In this document: in pieces, positions 51,990 to 61,879 of the stretch
Position numbering within the stretch: the first letter of the stretch is position 1
How the letters are laid out: every line of letters starts with the position of its first letter
NCBI GenBank assembly: GCA_942493335.1
Contig: OW818693.1
Span: 744,001-808,000 of the forward strand
From: JAEWSN01 sp942493335
Lineage (GTDB): Bacteria; Bacillota; Clostridia; DSM-8532
Direction: 5' to 3'
DNA length: 64,000 nt
Made by a program: the position numbers and the translations under genes
The notes under the pieces: model-generated
What the model saw: the letters and a program-made list of their open reading frames with translations, nothing else
The model's database searches: none
Told to the model about the DNA's origin: nothing

Positions 51990-52379
51990 TCATTCCGAAG
52001 GGTCGCCCTTCTTTTTCCTGTCCAGATATTCCGCAACATTCATCGCATCGATGACCTCCAGATCCTTTTCTCCCGCCAGAGATTCCAGATGATGTCTGAA
52101 TTCATGTTTCAGCGTGCCCATCAGTTTTTCCTTCATCTGCTCGTTGGAAAGGTGGCCATGAACACGGATGAAGGAGCCGTAATAGAGGACGATATACCTT
52201 CCAAGGCGCCCATCCACATGGTATTCCCCTAAAATATAGAAATCATCTCCGACAGCCTTGTCATGGACCTTGATATCCGGCAGAATCATGATGCCGCCGT
52301 TGAGATCCTTGTAGAACGCCTGTGGGAGTTCCATCGCCAGTTCATCCAGCATGGCTTCCATTTCTTCTATCGTGACCAC
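51990..52379 (-). CDS. Zincin-like metallopeptidase-family protein
   Basis: A 129-residue protein of the small minimal-zincin family. The HExxH motif is visible as GTLKHEFRHHLESLAG near residue 100. The N-terminus VVTIEEMEAMLDELAMELPQ and KDLNGGIMILPD match the family. The start is taken as GTG at 52377-52379 because GGAGG lies 8 bases upstream and the family begins there; ATG codons further upstream lack this site. Proteolytic activity has not been proven for the family. It is upstream of the NADH oxidoreductase gene, 85 bases away. Confidence 0.82.
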   Translation of the reverse strand: MVTIEEMEAMLDELAMELPQAFYKDLNGGIMILPDIKVHDKAVGDDFYILGEYHVDGRLGRYIVLYYGSFIRVHGHLSNEQMKEKLMGTLKHEFRHHLESLAGEKDLEVIDAMNVAEYLDRKKKGDPSE

Positions 52380-52604
52380 ATTCCTGTCCTCCATCCGATT
52401 GGATTTCGATTCCGGTCCGCTTCTCCATCCCATTCACCCTTCAAATATATCATGCCGGACTGGATCTGGCATTTCAGTTTTCCAGACAGCCGTACAGGTA
52501 TATAATGGACAGATCATCGAGGCCCCTCTGCTGTCGTACGGACTCCGTCGACCGCTGAATCGTGCGGCCTTGCACAAATGCAGACCCGCAGGAGGAATCC
52601 AAAT

Positions 52605-53675
52605 ATGGAGTACAGGATCAGTTCCATGAACAAACCTGATTTCATTCGACTGCTCGGACGTACCGACACAAATGCCGAGTCTCCGCTGATGCTGTACTGG
52701 ACGGCCAGCGGGCTGGAATTCGATCTGCGTGGCAGTTTTCTGGCGATGGAACTGGAATCCGACTACGATGCGCTGGAGCCTTGGATTTCCGTTTCCGTCA
52801 ACGGACACGATGTTGTCAGGATGCCTGTGGAAAAAGGACGACGCTGGCTGCAGCTCCTGAACGGTCTTGATCCGGAAAAGCCCCATCGACTCCGCATTCT
52901 TCGGGAAAGTCAGCCCATGGGCGATGATGAGCGTTGCATGCTCGCCATCCATGCGCTTCGCCATGATGGAGACCTTGCTCCTCTTCCCGAACCCAAGTGC
53001 CGGATTGAGTTCATCGGGGACAGCCTGACCAGTGCGGAAGGCGCTTATGGAAGTCCGGTCGATACAGAGTGGCGGCCGATCTGGTTTGCGGGATCAAAAG
53101 GATATCCGCAGCTCACGGCCGATCTGCTCGACGGGGAAGCACATGTCATTTCCCAGAGTGGCTGGGGTGTGCGTTCTGCCTGGGACAGCAATCCCGCACA
53201 CAACATTCCCTCCCGCTACGATTCCATCTGCAGTGTTACACACGGGAAAGGCGGAAATGCCGCGGAATACGACTTCCACAGCTGGAAGCCTGATATAGTG
53301 GTGTGCGCGCTGGGCGCAAACGACATGAACGCGCTTCGCAGTGAGACCGGATATACGGATCCGGTTTCTGGGGAAAACTTCCGGCAGGACCGCAAGAATC
53401 TTCAGCCGCTGGAAGACGCCATGATTGATTTTCTTGGCAAGATCAGATCCCGGAATCCCAACTCGGTCATTCTCTGGGTATTCTGGGCAAAGACCGAACC
53501 GGTCGGCTCCCTGATTCAAAAGGCTGTCACTCGCAGAAACAAGGATGGAGACGCAAATTGCTTCTTCGAGATGGTTTCCCCGATGCGTGCCGACGGTGCA
53601 CGGAACCATCCGGGACTTCCGTCCCATGCACGTATGGCCAGGAAGCTGGCCGACATCCTCAAAAAATACCTCTGA
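52605..53675 (+). CDS. SGNH-hydrolase, CE2-like deacetylase
   Basis: A 356-residue esterase. Residues about 1-130 form a beta-sandwich domain, followed by an SGNH/GDSL fold with nucleophile Ser in RIEFIGDSLTSAEG, the block III ALGANDMN and His in HPGLPSHARMA. The two-domain layout matches carbohydrate esterase family 2, which removes acetyl groups from plant glycans. No signal peptide is present. AGGAGG lies 9 bases before the ATG at 52605. Flanking genes are unrelated, but it could serve the glycan locus together with the CE7 enzyme. Confidence 0.88.
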   Translation: MEYRISSMNKPDFIRLLGRTDTNAESPLMLYWTASGLEFDLRGSFLAMELESDYDALEPWISVSVNGHDVVRMPVEKGRRWLQLLNGLDPEKPHRLRILRESQPMGDDERCMLAIHALRHDGDLAPLPEPKCRIEFIGDSLTSAEGAYGSPVDTEWRPIWFAGSKGYPQLTADLLDGEAHVISQSGWGVRSAWDSNPAHNIPSRYDSICSVTHGKGGNAAEYDFHSWKPDIVVCALGANDMNALRSETGYTDPVSGENFRQDRKNLQPLEDAMIDFLGKIRSRNPNSVILWVFWAKTEPVGSLIQKAVTRRNKDGDANCFFEMVSPMRADGARNHPGLPSHARMARKLADILKKYL

Positions 53676-53732
53676 GACGGAAAAGCTGTCCGTAACGTGG
53701 GCGTGAGAACAGCAAACTCTCCCGGGTCAGAG

Positions 53733-54626
53733 TCACTTCCTGAGTTCTTCCGCAATGCGCAGGGCCGTCGGCGTGACGGCCAGACCGCCCTGCGCCGTTT
53801 CCTTCAAGGTTCCGCTCATGCTGTCGCCGACCTGTTTCATGGCAAGAATGACCTCATCGGCCGGAATGGCACTTTCAATGCCTGCCAGTGCCAGATTGGC
53901 GGCTGTCATGGCGTTCACGGCGCCGGAAACATTCCGTTTCACGCAGGGCACCTCGACAAGACCCGCAACCGGATCGCAGACCAGGCCCAGCAAGGTCTTC
54001 AGGGCGATGGCACAGGCGTTGGCGCTCATCTCCGGCGTTCCACCCAGCAGTTCCACCGCGGCGGAGGCCGCCATAGCGCAGGCGCTTCCGCATTCGGCCT
54101 GGCATCCGCCCTGCGCTCCGGAAACGCTCGCTTTCTCCGCAATCACCATCCCGACGCCCGCGACATGAAACAACGCCATCACGACCTGTTCCTCCGACAG
54201 GTTCCGCTCTTCCATCAGCGTGAGCAGCACGGCCGGCACAATTCCGCAGGAACCGGCTGTCGGACACGCAACGATCCGGCCCATGGCTGCATTGGTTTCA
54301 GACATGGCCATGGCGCGGATCATCAGCCCGGCAAACAGGGGATCAGCCGCCAGCTTTCCATTTCGAAACGCCTGTGACAATTTCCACGCATTTCCGCCGC
54401 TCATGCCGCTGAAGGAGCGCAAGTCCGGATCCATTCCGGCTGCAATGCCCTCCCGCATCACCTGGAGCCGCTGCCGCATTTTTTCCATCAGCTCCGCGCG
54501 GGACATGCCGAGTTCCCGAATCTGGCTTTGCAGAACCACTTCGGAAATGGTTCCGTTCCGCTCCTCCGCCAAGGCGACCAGTTGGTTGATCCCACCCGCT
54601 CCCGGTGTGCTGTTCATTTCGTCCAA
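53733..54626 (-). CDS. sdaAA: L-serine dehydratase, alpha subunit
   Basis: A 297-residue [4Fe-4S] enzyme subunit that deaminates serine to pyruvate and ammonia. The cluster cysteines lie in ACPTAGSCGIVP, GCQAECGSACAM and EVPCVKRN. The start appears to be TTG at 54624-54626, because GGAGG lies 7 bases upstream; the in-frame ATG three codons later has no proper site. The gene is downstream of the beta subunit (74-base gap), the last gene of the amino-acid operon. Confidence 0.92.
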   Translation of the reverse strand: MDEMNSTPGAGGINQLVALAEERNGTISEVVLQSQIRELGMSRAELMEKMRQRLQVMREGIAAGMDPDLRSFSGMSGGNAWKLSQAFRNGKLAADPLFAGLMIRAMAMSETNAAMGRIVACPTAGSCGIVPAVLLTLMEERNLSEEQVVMALFHVAGVGMVIAEKASVSGAQGGCQAECGSACAMAASAAVELLGGTPEMSANACAIALKTLLGLVCDPVAGLVEVPCVKRNVSGAVNAMTAANLALAGIESAIPADEVILAMKQVGDSMSGTLKETAQGGLAVTPTALRIAEELRK

Positions 54627-54700
54627 GGTTCTTCCTCCAATCGGTCCATTTATAAGTCCATCCAGGGAAATTCAAGCGTATGAGAAAGTTCCGGATCCAT

Positions 54701-55369
54701 TCAGGTCATGTCCATGGCCTTGATGACAACCGCATTCCTGACGCCGTGAATCCGGCCGATGTCCCGCGCACCCTCCTCGTTCAGCGGCTGATCCGTCTCC
54801 AGCACCATGATGGCCTCTCCCCCCTTGTTCGAGCGATACAGCTTCATCGTTGCGATATTGATGACCCGCTCGGACAGAATGCCGGCAACAGCCGCCACGA
54901 CACCCGGCATGTCGGTATGGACGACGATGAGCGTATGGAGCTCTCCTGTGAAGGCGAGCGGGATGCCGTTGATCCGATGGATGACGATGCTTCCCCCGCC
55001 GATGGAAGCACCGGTCAGATTCAGCCGCTTGCCGCTCTCCCCAACCACTGAGATGTCCACGGAATTCGGATGGATCGCCTGCCCGCTGCCTGTCGAAAAC
55101 GTGCAGGACAATCCGGATGATTCCGCCAAATCAAACGCGGTCCGAACCCTGCCATCCTCCGTGCCAAGGCCCAGCAGGCCAGCCAGAATCGCCCGATCGG
55201 TTCCGTGTCCGCGGCAAGTGGCCGCAAAGGATTCGTACAGGGTGATGTCCGCCTTCACGACACGTTCCCCGAGGATCATCCGCGCCATGCCCGCGATGCG
55301 CAGTGCACCGGCCGTATGGGAACTGGATGGACCGATCATGACAGGCCCGACCATCTCGAATGCATTCAT
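54701..55369 (-). CDS. sdaAB: L-serine dehydratase, beta subunit
   Basis: A 222-residue subunit. The N-terminal domain has the GPSSSHTAGALRIA motif, and residues about 145-215 form an ACT domain (LIVVHTDMPGVVAAVAGILS). It works with the alpha subunit. The ATG at 55367-55369 overlaps the stop of the kbl gene as ATGA, so serine degradation is coupled to threonine/glycine degradation. The ribosome binding site is weak, as expected for a coupled gene. Confidence 0.93.
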   Translation of the reverse strand: MNAFEMVGPVMIGPSSSHTAGALRIAGMARMILGERVVKADITLYESFAATCRGHGTDRAILAGLLGLGTEDGRVRTAFDLAESSGLSCTFSTGSGQAIHPNSVDISVVGESGKRLNLTGASIGGGSIVIHRINGIPLAFTGELHTLIVVHTDMPGVVAAVAGILSERVINIATMKLYRSNKGGEAIMVLETDQPLNEEGARDIGRIHGVRNAVVIKAMDMT

Positions 55370-56556
55370 GTCTTTTCAAGCCCCATTTCATCACGACAGG
55401 CGGAAAACGCGCGGATGGCGAAATCCAGTTCCTCGCGCGTATGCGCGGCGGAGATTTGTGTGCGGATGCGTGCCTTGCCCTGCGGTACGACGGGAAAGAA
55501 GAACCCGACAACATACACGCCCTTTTCAAGCATGCGTTCCGCCATTTCCTGCGCAACACCCGCATCCCCCAGCATGATGGGCACAATGGGATGCACGCCG
55601 TCCGGAATCAGAAAGCCGGCGGCCAGCATTTGCGTGCGGAAATATTGGGTGTTCTCATCCAGACGATCCCGGTAGGAGGTGTCGGACGAGATGAGATCCA
55701 GTGCCTTGCAAGCCGATGCCGCAATGGCGGGCGCCAGCGTATTGGAGAAAAGATAGGGTCGGGAACGCTGGCGCAGCAGATCGACAATCTCCCTGCCAGC
55801 GCTGGTATAGCCTCCGCTGGCGCCACCAAGCGCCTTTCCGAGCGTACCGGTCAGGATGTCGATCCGCCCGGAAACCCCGCAATGCTCCGGTGTTCCCTTG
55901 CCGTGACGTCCGACAAGGCCGACTGCATGGCTGTCATCCACCAGAACGAGCGCATCATGCCGATCCGCCAGATCACAGATGCGGGAAAGGTTTGCAAGGG
56001 TACCGTCCATGGAAAAGACCCCATCCGTCGCAATCAGACGGATGCGCGCATCCCGGGACTCCTCAAGCCGTTTTTCGAGTTCCGCCATGTCATTATTCGC
56101 ATAGCGGTACCGTTTTGCCTTGCAGAGCCGGATCCCGTCGATGATGCTGGCATGGTTCAACGCATCGCTGATGATGGCGTCCTCTTCTCCCAGCAGGGTC
56201 TCAAACAAACCTGTGTTTGCATCGAAGCAGGAGGAGTACAGAATCGTGTCCTCCATGCCAAGGAATGCGCTGAGCTTGCTTTCCAGCTCCTTGTGCACAT
56301 CCTGTGTTCCGCAGATGAAGCGGACCGAGGAGAGCCCGTGTCCATGAAGGGCATAACTTTCCCGGGCGGCCTCGATGAGCGCCGGATGATTGGAGAAGCC
56401 CAGATAGTTGTTCGCACAGAAATTCAAGACGTTCTTCCGTGTCGTGGTGTCGATATGTGCCGCCTGCGGGGTGGTGAGAATCCGTTCCTCCTTCCATAGA
56501 CCGCTATCCCGGATATCCTTGCAAACCTGGCCGAACAGGCCGTATGCCGTTTTCAT
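55366..56556 (-). CDS. kbl: Glycine C-acetyltransferase (2-amino-3-ketobutyrate CoA ligase)
   Basis: A 396-residue PLP enzyme that splits 2-amino-3-ketobutyrate with CoA into glycine and acetyl-CoA. The PLP lysine is in ILTGTLGKALGGASGGY, with the acidic partner in LVLVDDSHAVG and the substrate region NFCANNYLG. AGGAGG lies 5 bases before the ATG at 56554-56556. It follows tdh by 61 bases, giving the two-step threonine to glycine pathway. Confidence 0.95.
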   Translation of the reverse strand: MKTAYGLFGQVCKDIRDSGLWKEERILTTPQAAHIDTTTRKNVLNFCANNYLGFSNHPALIEAARESYALHGHGLSSVRFICGTQDVHKELESKLSAFLGMEDTILYSSCFDANTGLFETLLGEEDAIISDALNHASIIDGIRLCKAKRYRYANNDMAELEKRLEESRDARIRLIATDGVFSMDGTLANLSRICDLADRHDALVLVDDSHAVGLVGRHGKGTPEHCGVSGRIDILTGTLGKALGGASGGYTSAGREIVDLLRQRSRPYLFSNTLAPAIAASACKALDLISSDTSYRDRLDENTQYFRTQMLAAGFLIPDGVHPIVPIMLGDAGVAQEMAERMLEKGVYVVGFFFPVVPQGKARIRTQISAAHTREELDFAIRAFSACRDEMGLEKT

Positions 56557-56617
56557 GTTCTCCTCCTGACCTTCGTCCCCAGTTTTTCCCAACGAATTCC
56601 CCGGTTCAAGCAATGCT

Positions 56618-57643
56618 TCATATCCAGTTCAGGATCACCTTGCCGCTGTTTCCGCTGCGCATGACATCAAAACCCTTTTCGAACTCCGTATAATGGAATT
56701 TGTGCGTGATGACCGGGGTGATGTCGAGACCGGACTGGATCATCGCCGTCATCTTGTACCAGGTCTCATACATTTCACGACCGTAAATCCCCTTCAGCGT
56801 GATGCCGTTGAAGATGACCTTGTTCCAGTCGATGCCGACATTCGCCTGCTGGAGCCCGAGGATGGCAACCTTCCCACCATGGCACATGACATCGATCATG
56901 TCGGAAAACGCCTTTGCATTGCCCGACATCTCCATGCCGACATCGAATCCTTCCTTCATGCCCAACTGTTTCATCGCACCGGATACGGATTCCCTGGCAA
57001 CATTCACGGTCAGGGTCGCGCCCATTTTTTTCGCCAGCTCCAGCCTGTAGTCATTCACGTCCGTGATGACCACATACCGCGCACCTGCATGTCTTGCAAT
57101 TGCAGCTGCCATGATGCCGATGGGACCGGCGCCTGTAATGAGGACATCCTCTCCGAGCACATCGAATGCAAGGGCGGTATGGGCCGCATTCCCGAGCGGA
57201 TCGAAGCAGCTGAGCACATCCATGGGAATGTTCGGGTCACAGTGCCATACATTGGTCACGGGCACTGAAATGTACTCGGCGAAGGCCCCTGTCCTGTTGA
57301 CGCCGATCCCGCTGGTCTTGTTGCAGAGATGCCTTCGCCCGGCCAGACAGTTTCGGCACCTGCCGCAGACAACATGTCCTTCCGCGGAGACGAGATCGTC
57401 AAGGGCAAAATCATGGACATTGCTGCCCAGCGCCTCGACACGCCCGACGAATTCATGCCCGATGATCATCGGCACAGGAATGGTCTTCTGCGCCCATTCG
57501 TCCCAATTCCAGATATGCACGTCCGTTCCGCAGATGGAGGTCTGGGAGACCTTGATCAGCACCTCGTTGATTCCATATTCGGGTATGGGCTGTTCTTCCA
57601 GCCAGAGTCCTTCGCGTGCGTATCGTTTCACCAATGCCTTCAT
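56618..57643 (-). CDS. tdh: L-threonine 3-dehydrogenase
   Basis: A 341-residue zinc alcohol-dehydrogenase family enzyme, the same length as E. coli Tdh. The catalytic zinc ligands are in SICGTDVHIW and GHEFVG; the structural zinc cysteines are in CGRCRNCLAGRRHLC. The NAD site is ITGAGPIGIMAAAIA. It oxidises threonine to 2-amino-3-ketobutyrate. GGAGG lies 6 bases before the ATG at 57641-57643. It precedes kbl and follows lplA by 127 bases. Confidence 0.95.
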   Translation of the reverse strand: MKALVKRYAREGLWLEEQPIPEYGINEVLIKVSQTSICGTDVHIWNWDEWAQKTIPVPMIIGHEFVGRVEALGSNVHDFALDDLVSAEGHVVCGRCRNCLAGRRHLCNKTSGIGVNRTGAFAEYISVPVTNVWHCDPNIPMDVLSCFDPLGNAAHTALAFDVLGEDVLITGAGPIGIMAAAIARHAGARYVVITDVNDYRLELAKKMGATLTVNVARESVSGAMKQLGMKEGFDVGMEMSGNAKAFSDMIDVMCHGGKVAILGLQQANVGIDWNKVIFNGITLKGIYGREMYETWYKMTAMIQSGLDITPVITHKFHYTEFEKGFDVMRSGNSGKVILNWI

Positions 57644-57770
57644 GTCATTCCTCCGTCGCTCTTTGTCCATTGTTCCTTGTCCGTCACGCCTCATCCCGCG
57701 TGAGTTTCTTTGTTACCCCAAGGGTCCGGCATCGCTTCCATGAACCGCATCGAACCTCTTCGAACCTCAT

Positions 57771-58766
57771 TCACAGCGGATTTCCCGCAAACCAGCCTGC
57801 CAGGTCGGCAAGAATCCCATCCAGCTCGGTCTCCCCGGTTTTCGCTCCCTCCAATTGCTTCGAGAGGGCTTCTGACGTGAACGGCGTTCCCGCCAGCAAT
57901 CCCGACAAGATTGGCGCCAGTTCCGGCAGCAGACTGTCTGTCCACACCCTGGATTCCTCAACCCTTGCGTTCCGGTTCAGGAAGCCGATTTCCACGCCGC
58001 CCCAGGGAAATCGGGTGCGGAGGGTCATAGTGAATTCCGCCGTCCTGCCATACAGCCAGTCCCAGGACCGGTTCCGTTCCGTCAGCCGGGCAACGTTTTC
58101 CGAAACCTCGGTGAGATCGCTGGATTCCACCTTTTTCGGCTCTCCGTATTCCTTGGCAAAGCTAGCCGACACCAACGCCTTCACCTGTTCAACCTGCAGA
58201 CCCGGCACAAATTCCGCCAGGTTCACGACCCGGGCCCGGACAGAAGTGACTCCCTTGCCCGCCAGTTTGTCCGGATCCACCTGCAGATACCCGCCCAGAC
58301 GGGACATGTCCGCCCCGATCAGGATCGTGCCATGATGCAGGGAAGTGTGCCGGCGGTGCAGGAAGGCATTCCCGGAAAACTTGCGGCCGTCGACCGTGAG
58401 ATCGTTCCGCCCCGTCTGTTGCACGTCCAGTCCGACCTCCGCCAACGCGGCGGCGATGACCGATCCCTGCCTTGCAACGTCAAACCGGCTTTTGGGGACA
58501 ATGAAGGAGAAATTCAGGTTTCCTTCGTCATGAAAGACGGCTCCTCCTCCCGTGACTCTTCGGGCAAGCCTGACCCCATCCCGTTCCATGGCCGCCAGGT
58601 CGCATTCGCGCCATGGGTTCTGATTGCATCCGATGACGACCGTATCCCGGTTCTGCCATAGAAAAAGGATGGCTTCCTCCACTTCAGCCGTTTCAACGAG
58701 CTCCTCCTCATAGGCGAGGTTCAAATGTGGATCCATGCTGCTTCCCAGAATGATGCGCGTCCTCAT
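57771..58766 (-). CDS. lplA: Lipoate-protein ligase
   Basis: A 331-residue ligase that attaches lipoate to GcvH. The lipoyl-AMP site appears as RRVTGGGAVFHDEGNLNFSF and the catalytic Lys region as DGRKFSGNAFLH. The C-terminal accessory domain is present, as in LplA. GGAGG lies 5 bases before the ATG at 58764-58766; the reading frame extends upstream but without family sequence. Its place after gcvPB fits a role in activating the H protein. Confidence 0.92.
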   Translation of the reverse strand: MRTRIILGSSMDPHLNLAYEEELVETAEVEEAILFLWQNRDTVVIGCNQNPWRECDLAAMERDGVRLARRVTGGGAVFHDEGNLNFSFIVPKSRFDVARQGSVIAAALAEVGLDVQQTGRNDLTVDGRKFSGNAFLHRRHTSLHHGTILIGADMSRLGGYLQVDPDKLAGKGVTSVRARVVNLAEFVPGLQVEQVKALVSASFAKEYGEPKKVESSDLTEVSENVARLTERNRSWDWLYGRTAEFTMTLRTRFPWGGVEIGFLNRNARVEESRVWTDSLLPELAPILSGLLAGTPFTSEALSKQLEGAKTGETELDGILADLAGWFAGNPL

Positions 58767-58901
58767 TGATTCCTCCATGCTTTTCAAACTTTCGGCGGAC
58801 CTTTGGGTCCCTGCCTTTCCTTCCATTCTACTGTGGAAGGGATCCCGAATATAGGGGCAATCCTCCGCACTTTCCATGAAAACAAACCGGTCCGGCCATC
58901 T

Positions 58902-60383
58902 CTATGCCTCGGGTACCATGCAATCGCACAGGACCGGCTTTCGTGCGGCAGTCACCTCGTCCAACCGCGTGACAGGCGTCCCATGGGGCGCATGCATCAG
59001 ATACGGCAAATCCTCTTCTGCCGCATTGGCCAGCTTCAGCATCACCTCGACGAATTGATCGAGCGTTTCCTTGTTTTCCGTCTCGGTCGGTTCGATCATC
59101 ATGGCTTCCTTCACGATGAGCGGAAAGTAGACGGTCGGCGGATGCATTCCCGCATCGATCAGGTTCTTGGCCAGCACCATCGCCGAAAGACCGCGTTTCG
59201 CCTGCTTTTCGGCGGACAGGACAAACTCGTGCATGCACAAGCCGTCATGGGGCACTTCATATGTTTCAGACAGTCGCTTCCGGAGATAATTCGCGTGCAG
59301 TACGGCATGGCTGGAGGCCAGATGCAGCCCGGTGTTTCCCATCGTCCGCACATAAGCGTAGGCACGGACCAGCACACCGAAATTCCCGAAGAACGCCTTC
59401 ACCTTCCCGATGGATTGCGGCCGGTTTGCCTCGCGTCTGAACCCCGTCTCATCCCTGACGATGACAGGAGAAGGCAGGAAAGGCGCCAGATGCGCCTTGA
59501 CCATGACGGGACCCGCTCCGGGACCCCCTCCGCCATGCGGGGTCGAGAGTGTCTTATGGACATTGAGGTGCGCGATGTCGAATCCCATGTCTCCGGGGCG
59601 GGATACACCCATGATGGCGTTCATGTTCGCTCCGTCGTAATACAGCAGGCCCCCGGCTTCGTGGACGATGGCGGCGATTTCCGCGATGTCAGGCTCGAAC
59701 AGGCCCAATGTGTTCGGATTCGTCAACATCAGTCCGGCCGTATCGGGACCGGCCGCCTTGCGAACTTCTTCCGGGCTGACACAACCACGTGCGTCGGACG
59801 GAAGCACAACCACCTGGAATCCGGCCAGTGCCGCGGACGCCGGATTCGTGCCATGCGATGAATCCGGAACAAGAATACGGGTCCGCGCGGTATCCCCACG
59901 CGACAGGTGCCAGGCCTTCAGGATGGCAAGCCCCGTATGCTCGCCCTGTGCGCCGGCCGCAGGCTGCAGGGTGGCCGCATCCATGCCGGTGAGTGCACAG
60001 AGCATCCCACCCAGTTCATGCATCAGCCGAAGCGCTCCCTGCACCTCGCAATCCGGCTGATGCGGGTGAAGGCCTGTGAATCCGGAAAGTGCCGCAAGAT
60101 CCTCATTGCGCTTCGGGTTATATTTCATGGTGCAGGAACCGAGCGGGTAAAAACCGGAATCGACGCCGTGATTCCTTTGGGAGAGTGCCGTGAAATGCCG
60201 AACAGAATCCGGCTCTGAAAGAGCGGGAAGCGGCACTGCGCCTGTTCTTGCAATCCTGCCGCCAAACCAGGCGGCAGCATCAAGGGTCGGAACATCCGAG
60301 TCGGGAAGGCTTGCGCCGGTTCGACCGGTTTTGTGAAGCTGATTGAGGAGCGGCGTCTCGCGCCAGGTATTCAGACTGGCCAT
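58902..60383 (-). CDS. gcvPB: Glycine dehydrogenase (decarboxylating) subunit 2
   Basis: A 493-residue PLP-binding half of the split P protein. The PLP lysine is in LNVHKTLSTPHGGGGPGAG; SSHGTNPASAALAG and GFYPLGSCTMKYNP are typical. It decarboxylates glycine and passes aminomethyl to lipoylated GcvH. The start overlaps the gcvPA stop by one base (TGATG), so the two are translated in step. Confidence 0.96.
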   Translation of the reverse strand: MASLNTWRETPLLNQLHKTGRTGASLPDSDVPTLDAAAWFGGRIARTGAVPLPALSEPDSVRHFTALSQRNHGVDSGFYPLGSCTMKYNPKRNEDLAALSGFTGLHPHQPDCEVQGALRLMHELGGMLCALTGMDAATLQPAAGAQGEHTGLAILKAWHLSRGDTARTRILVPDSSHGTNPASAALAGFQVVVLPSDARGCVSPEEVRKAAGPDTAGLMLTNPNTLGLFEPDIAEIAAIVHEAGGLLYYDGANMNAIMGVSRPGDMGFDIAHLNVHKTLSTPHGGGGPGAGPVMVKAHLAPFLPSPVIVRDETGFRREANRPQSIGKVKAFFGNFGVLVRAYAYVRTMGNTGLHLASSHAVLHANYLRKRLSETYEVPHDGLCMHEFVLSAEKQAKRGLSAMVLAKNLIDAGMHPPTVYFPLIVKEAMMIEPTETENKETLDQFVEVMLKLANAAEEDLPYLMHAPHGTPVTRLDEVTAARKPVLCDCMVPEA

Positions 60384-61804
60384 CAGTAGCTACCTCCGTT
60401 TGCATTTTCCCGCAGGGTCTCCACGATCCGCGGATTCGTTGCAAGCGCCTCGCAAAGCGCATCCATCTCCGCACGGGTCCGTTTTTCCGTCACGGCCAGC
60501 AGCCAGGCGCCCACACCACGATCATCCCGCAATTCCGGAACAAATCCGGACAGATCCAAACCGCCGATGATCCCTGCCTCATGCAGGATGGCGTTCATTT
60601 CAGCGGGCGGCAGAATCGGGAACACGGCAAACTCCCTGAAATAGGCGCTGTCGAAGACCGGTACTGCCAAACCTGCCAAAACCAGTTTCCGTTGCAGATA
60701 GACCGCATGGTCCAGGCAAGTCCGGGCCACCTTCACAAGCCCCTCCGGTCCCAGCAGGGACAGGTGAACGACAGCGGTGAGTGCGCACAGTGCCTGGTTC
60801 GTACAGATGTTGGATGCGGCTTTTTCCCGCCGGATATGCTGTTCGCGTGCCTGAAGCGTCAGGACGAAGCCACGCCGGCCTTCCGCATCCTTCGTTTCCC
60901 CAACGACACGGCCGGGCATCTGACGCAGCAGATGCGCCTTGACCGAGAACAGGCCCAATCCCGGGCCTCCAAAGGCCATGGGGATTCCGAGCGGCTGCCC
61001 TTCGCCTGTCGCAATATCCGCACCCAGACGTCCCGGAGATTCCAACACGCCCAATGAGACGGGATCGCAGGAGACATTGCATTGCGCTCCTTGCGCATGG
61101 GCCAGTACGGCAATCTCCCCGATCTCCTCCGGAACGCCAAAGAAATTCGGACTTTGTACCAGAACTGCGGCGGAAGGGATGGCCAGAAGTACCGCAAGAT
61201 CGGACATTTCCACTTTTCCCGTTGCCGGATCGTATGGGATGTCAACCCATTCCACATCCGAATGCCGAAGCGTGTCCGTCAGAACCTTCCTGTATTCCGG
61301 GTTGATGCCGCGAGATACCAGCAAACGGTTCCGGCCGGTGGCACGCATGGCGAGAAGCGCTCCTTCCAGCATGGCGGTCGCGCCGTCGTAGAGGGAGGCA
61401 TTCGACGCATCCATCCCTGTCAGACCGGTCAGCAGGGATTGATATTCGAACATCGCCTGCAGCATCCCCTGGCTCATTTCAGGCTGATAGGGTGTATAGG
61501 CGGTCCAGAATTCGGAACGCCCAACGAGATGACGGACGGCCGAAGGGATGAAATGATCGTACATCCCACCGCCCAGAAAGCAGGGAAAGTCTTCCGTCGA
61601 ACGGTTTTCCGCCGCCATGTCCCGCATCTCCCGCGTCAGACGCCATTCATCCGCCGGGGGCGGAATCGGCAATTCACCTTTCAACCGGAGGGTGTCGGGA
61701 ATCTCCCCGAACAAGTCCTCCAGTGAAGGCAGGCCGATGGTAGCCAGCATCGCGGCCACATCGGTATCGGTGGACGGGAGATAGGAAAATCCTGTTCCCT
61801 CCAT
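60383..61804 (-). CDS. gcvPA: Glycine dehydrogenase (decarboxylating) subunit 1
   Basis: About 473 residues, the other half of the split P protein. Family motifs are FLGGGMYDHFIPSAVRHL, YTPYQPEMSQGMLQAMFEYQ and YDGATAMLEGALLAMRAT. The start is taken at the third ATG (61802-61804), 9 bases from AAAGG; two earlier ATG codons lie too close to it. It follows gcvH by 75 bases. Confidence 0.95.
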   Translation of the reverse strand: MEGTGFSYLPSTDTDVAAMLATIGLPSLEDLFGEIPDTLRLKGELPIPPPADEWRLTREMRDMAAENRSTEDFPCFLGGGMYDHFIPSAVRHLVGRSEFWTAYTPYQPEMSQGMLQAMFEYQSLLTGLTGMDASNASLYDGATAMLEGALLAMRATGRNRLLVSRGINPEYRKVLTDTLRHSDVEWVDIPYDPATGKVEMSDLAVLLAIPSAAVLVQSPNFFGVPEEIGEIAVLAHAQGAQCNVSCDPVSLGVLESPGRLGADIATGEGQPLGIPMAFGGPGLGLFSVKAHLLRQMPGRVVGETKDAEGRRGFVLTLQAREQHIRREKAASNICTNQALCALTAVVHLSLLGPEGLVKVARTCLDHAVYLQRKLVLAGLAVPVFDSAYFREFAVFPILPPAEMNAILHEAGIIGGLDLSGFVPELRDDRGVGAWLLAVTEKRTRAEMDALCEALATNPRIVETLRENANGGSY

Positions 61805-61879
61805 ATGCATCATCCTTTCGCACCCGGAAGAAGGGCTTCCTTCCTGCCGGTTATTCGGTGAAAGCGGTGAAGTGGGTCG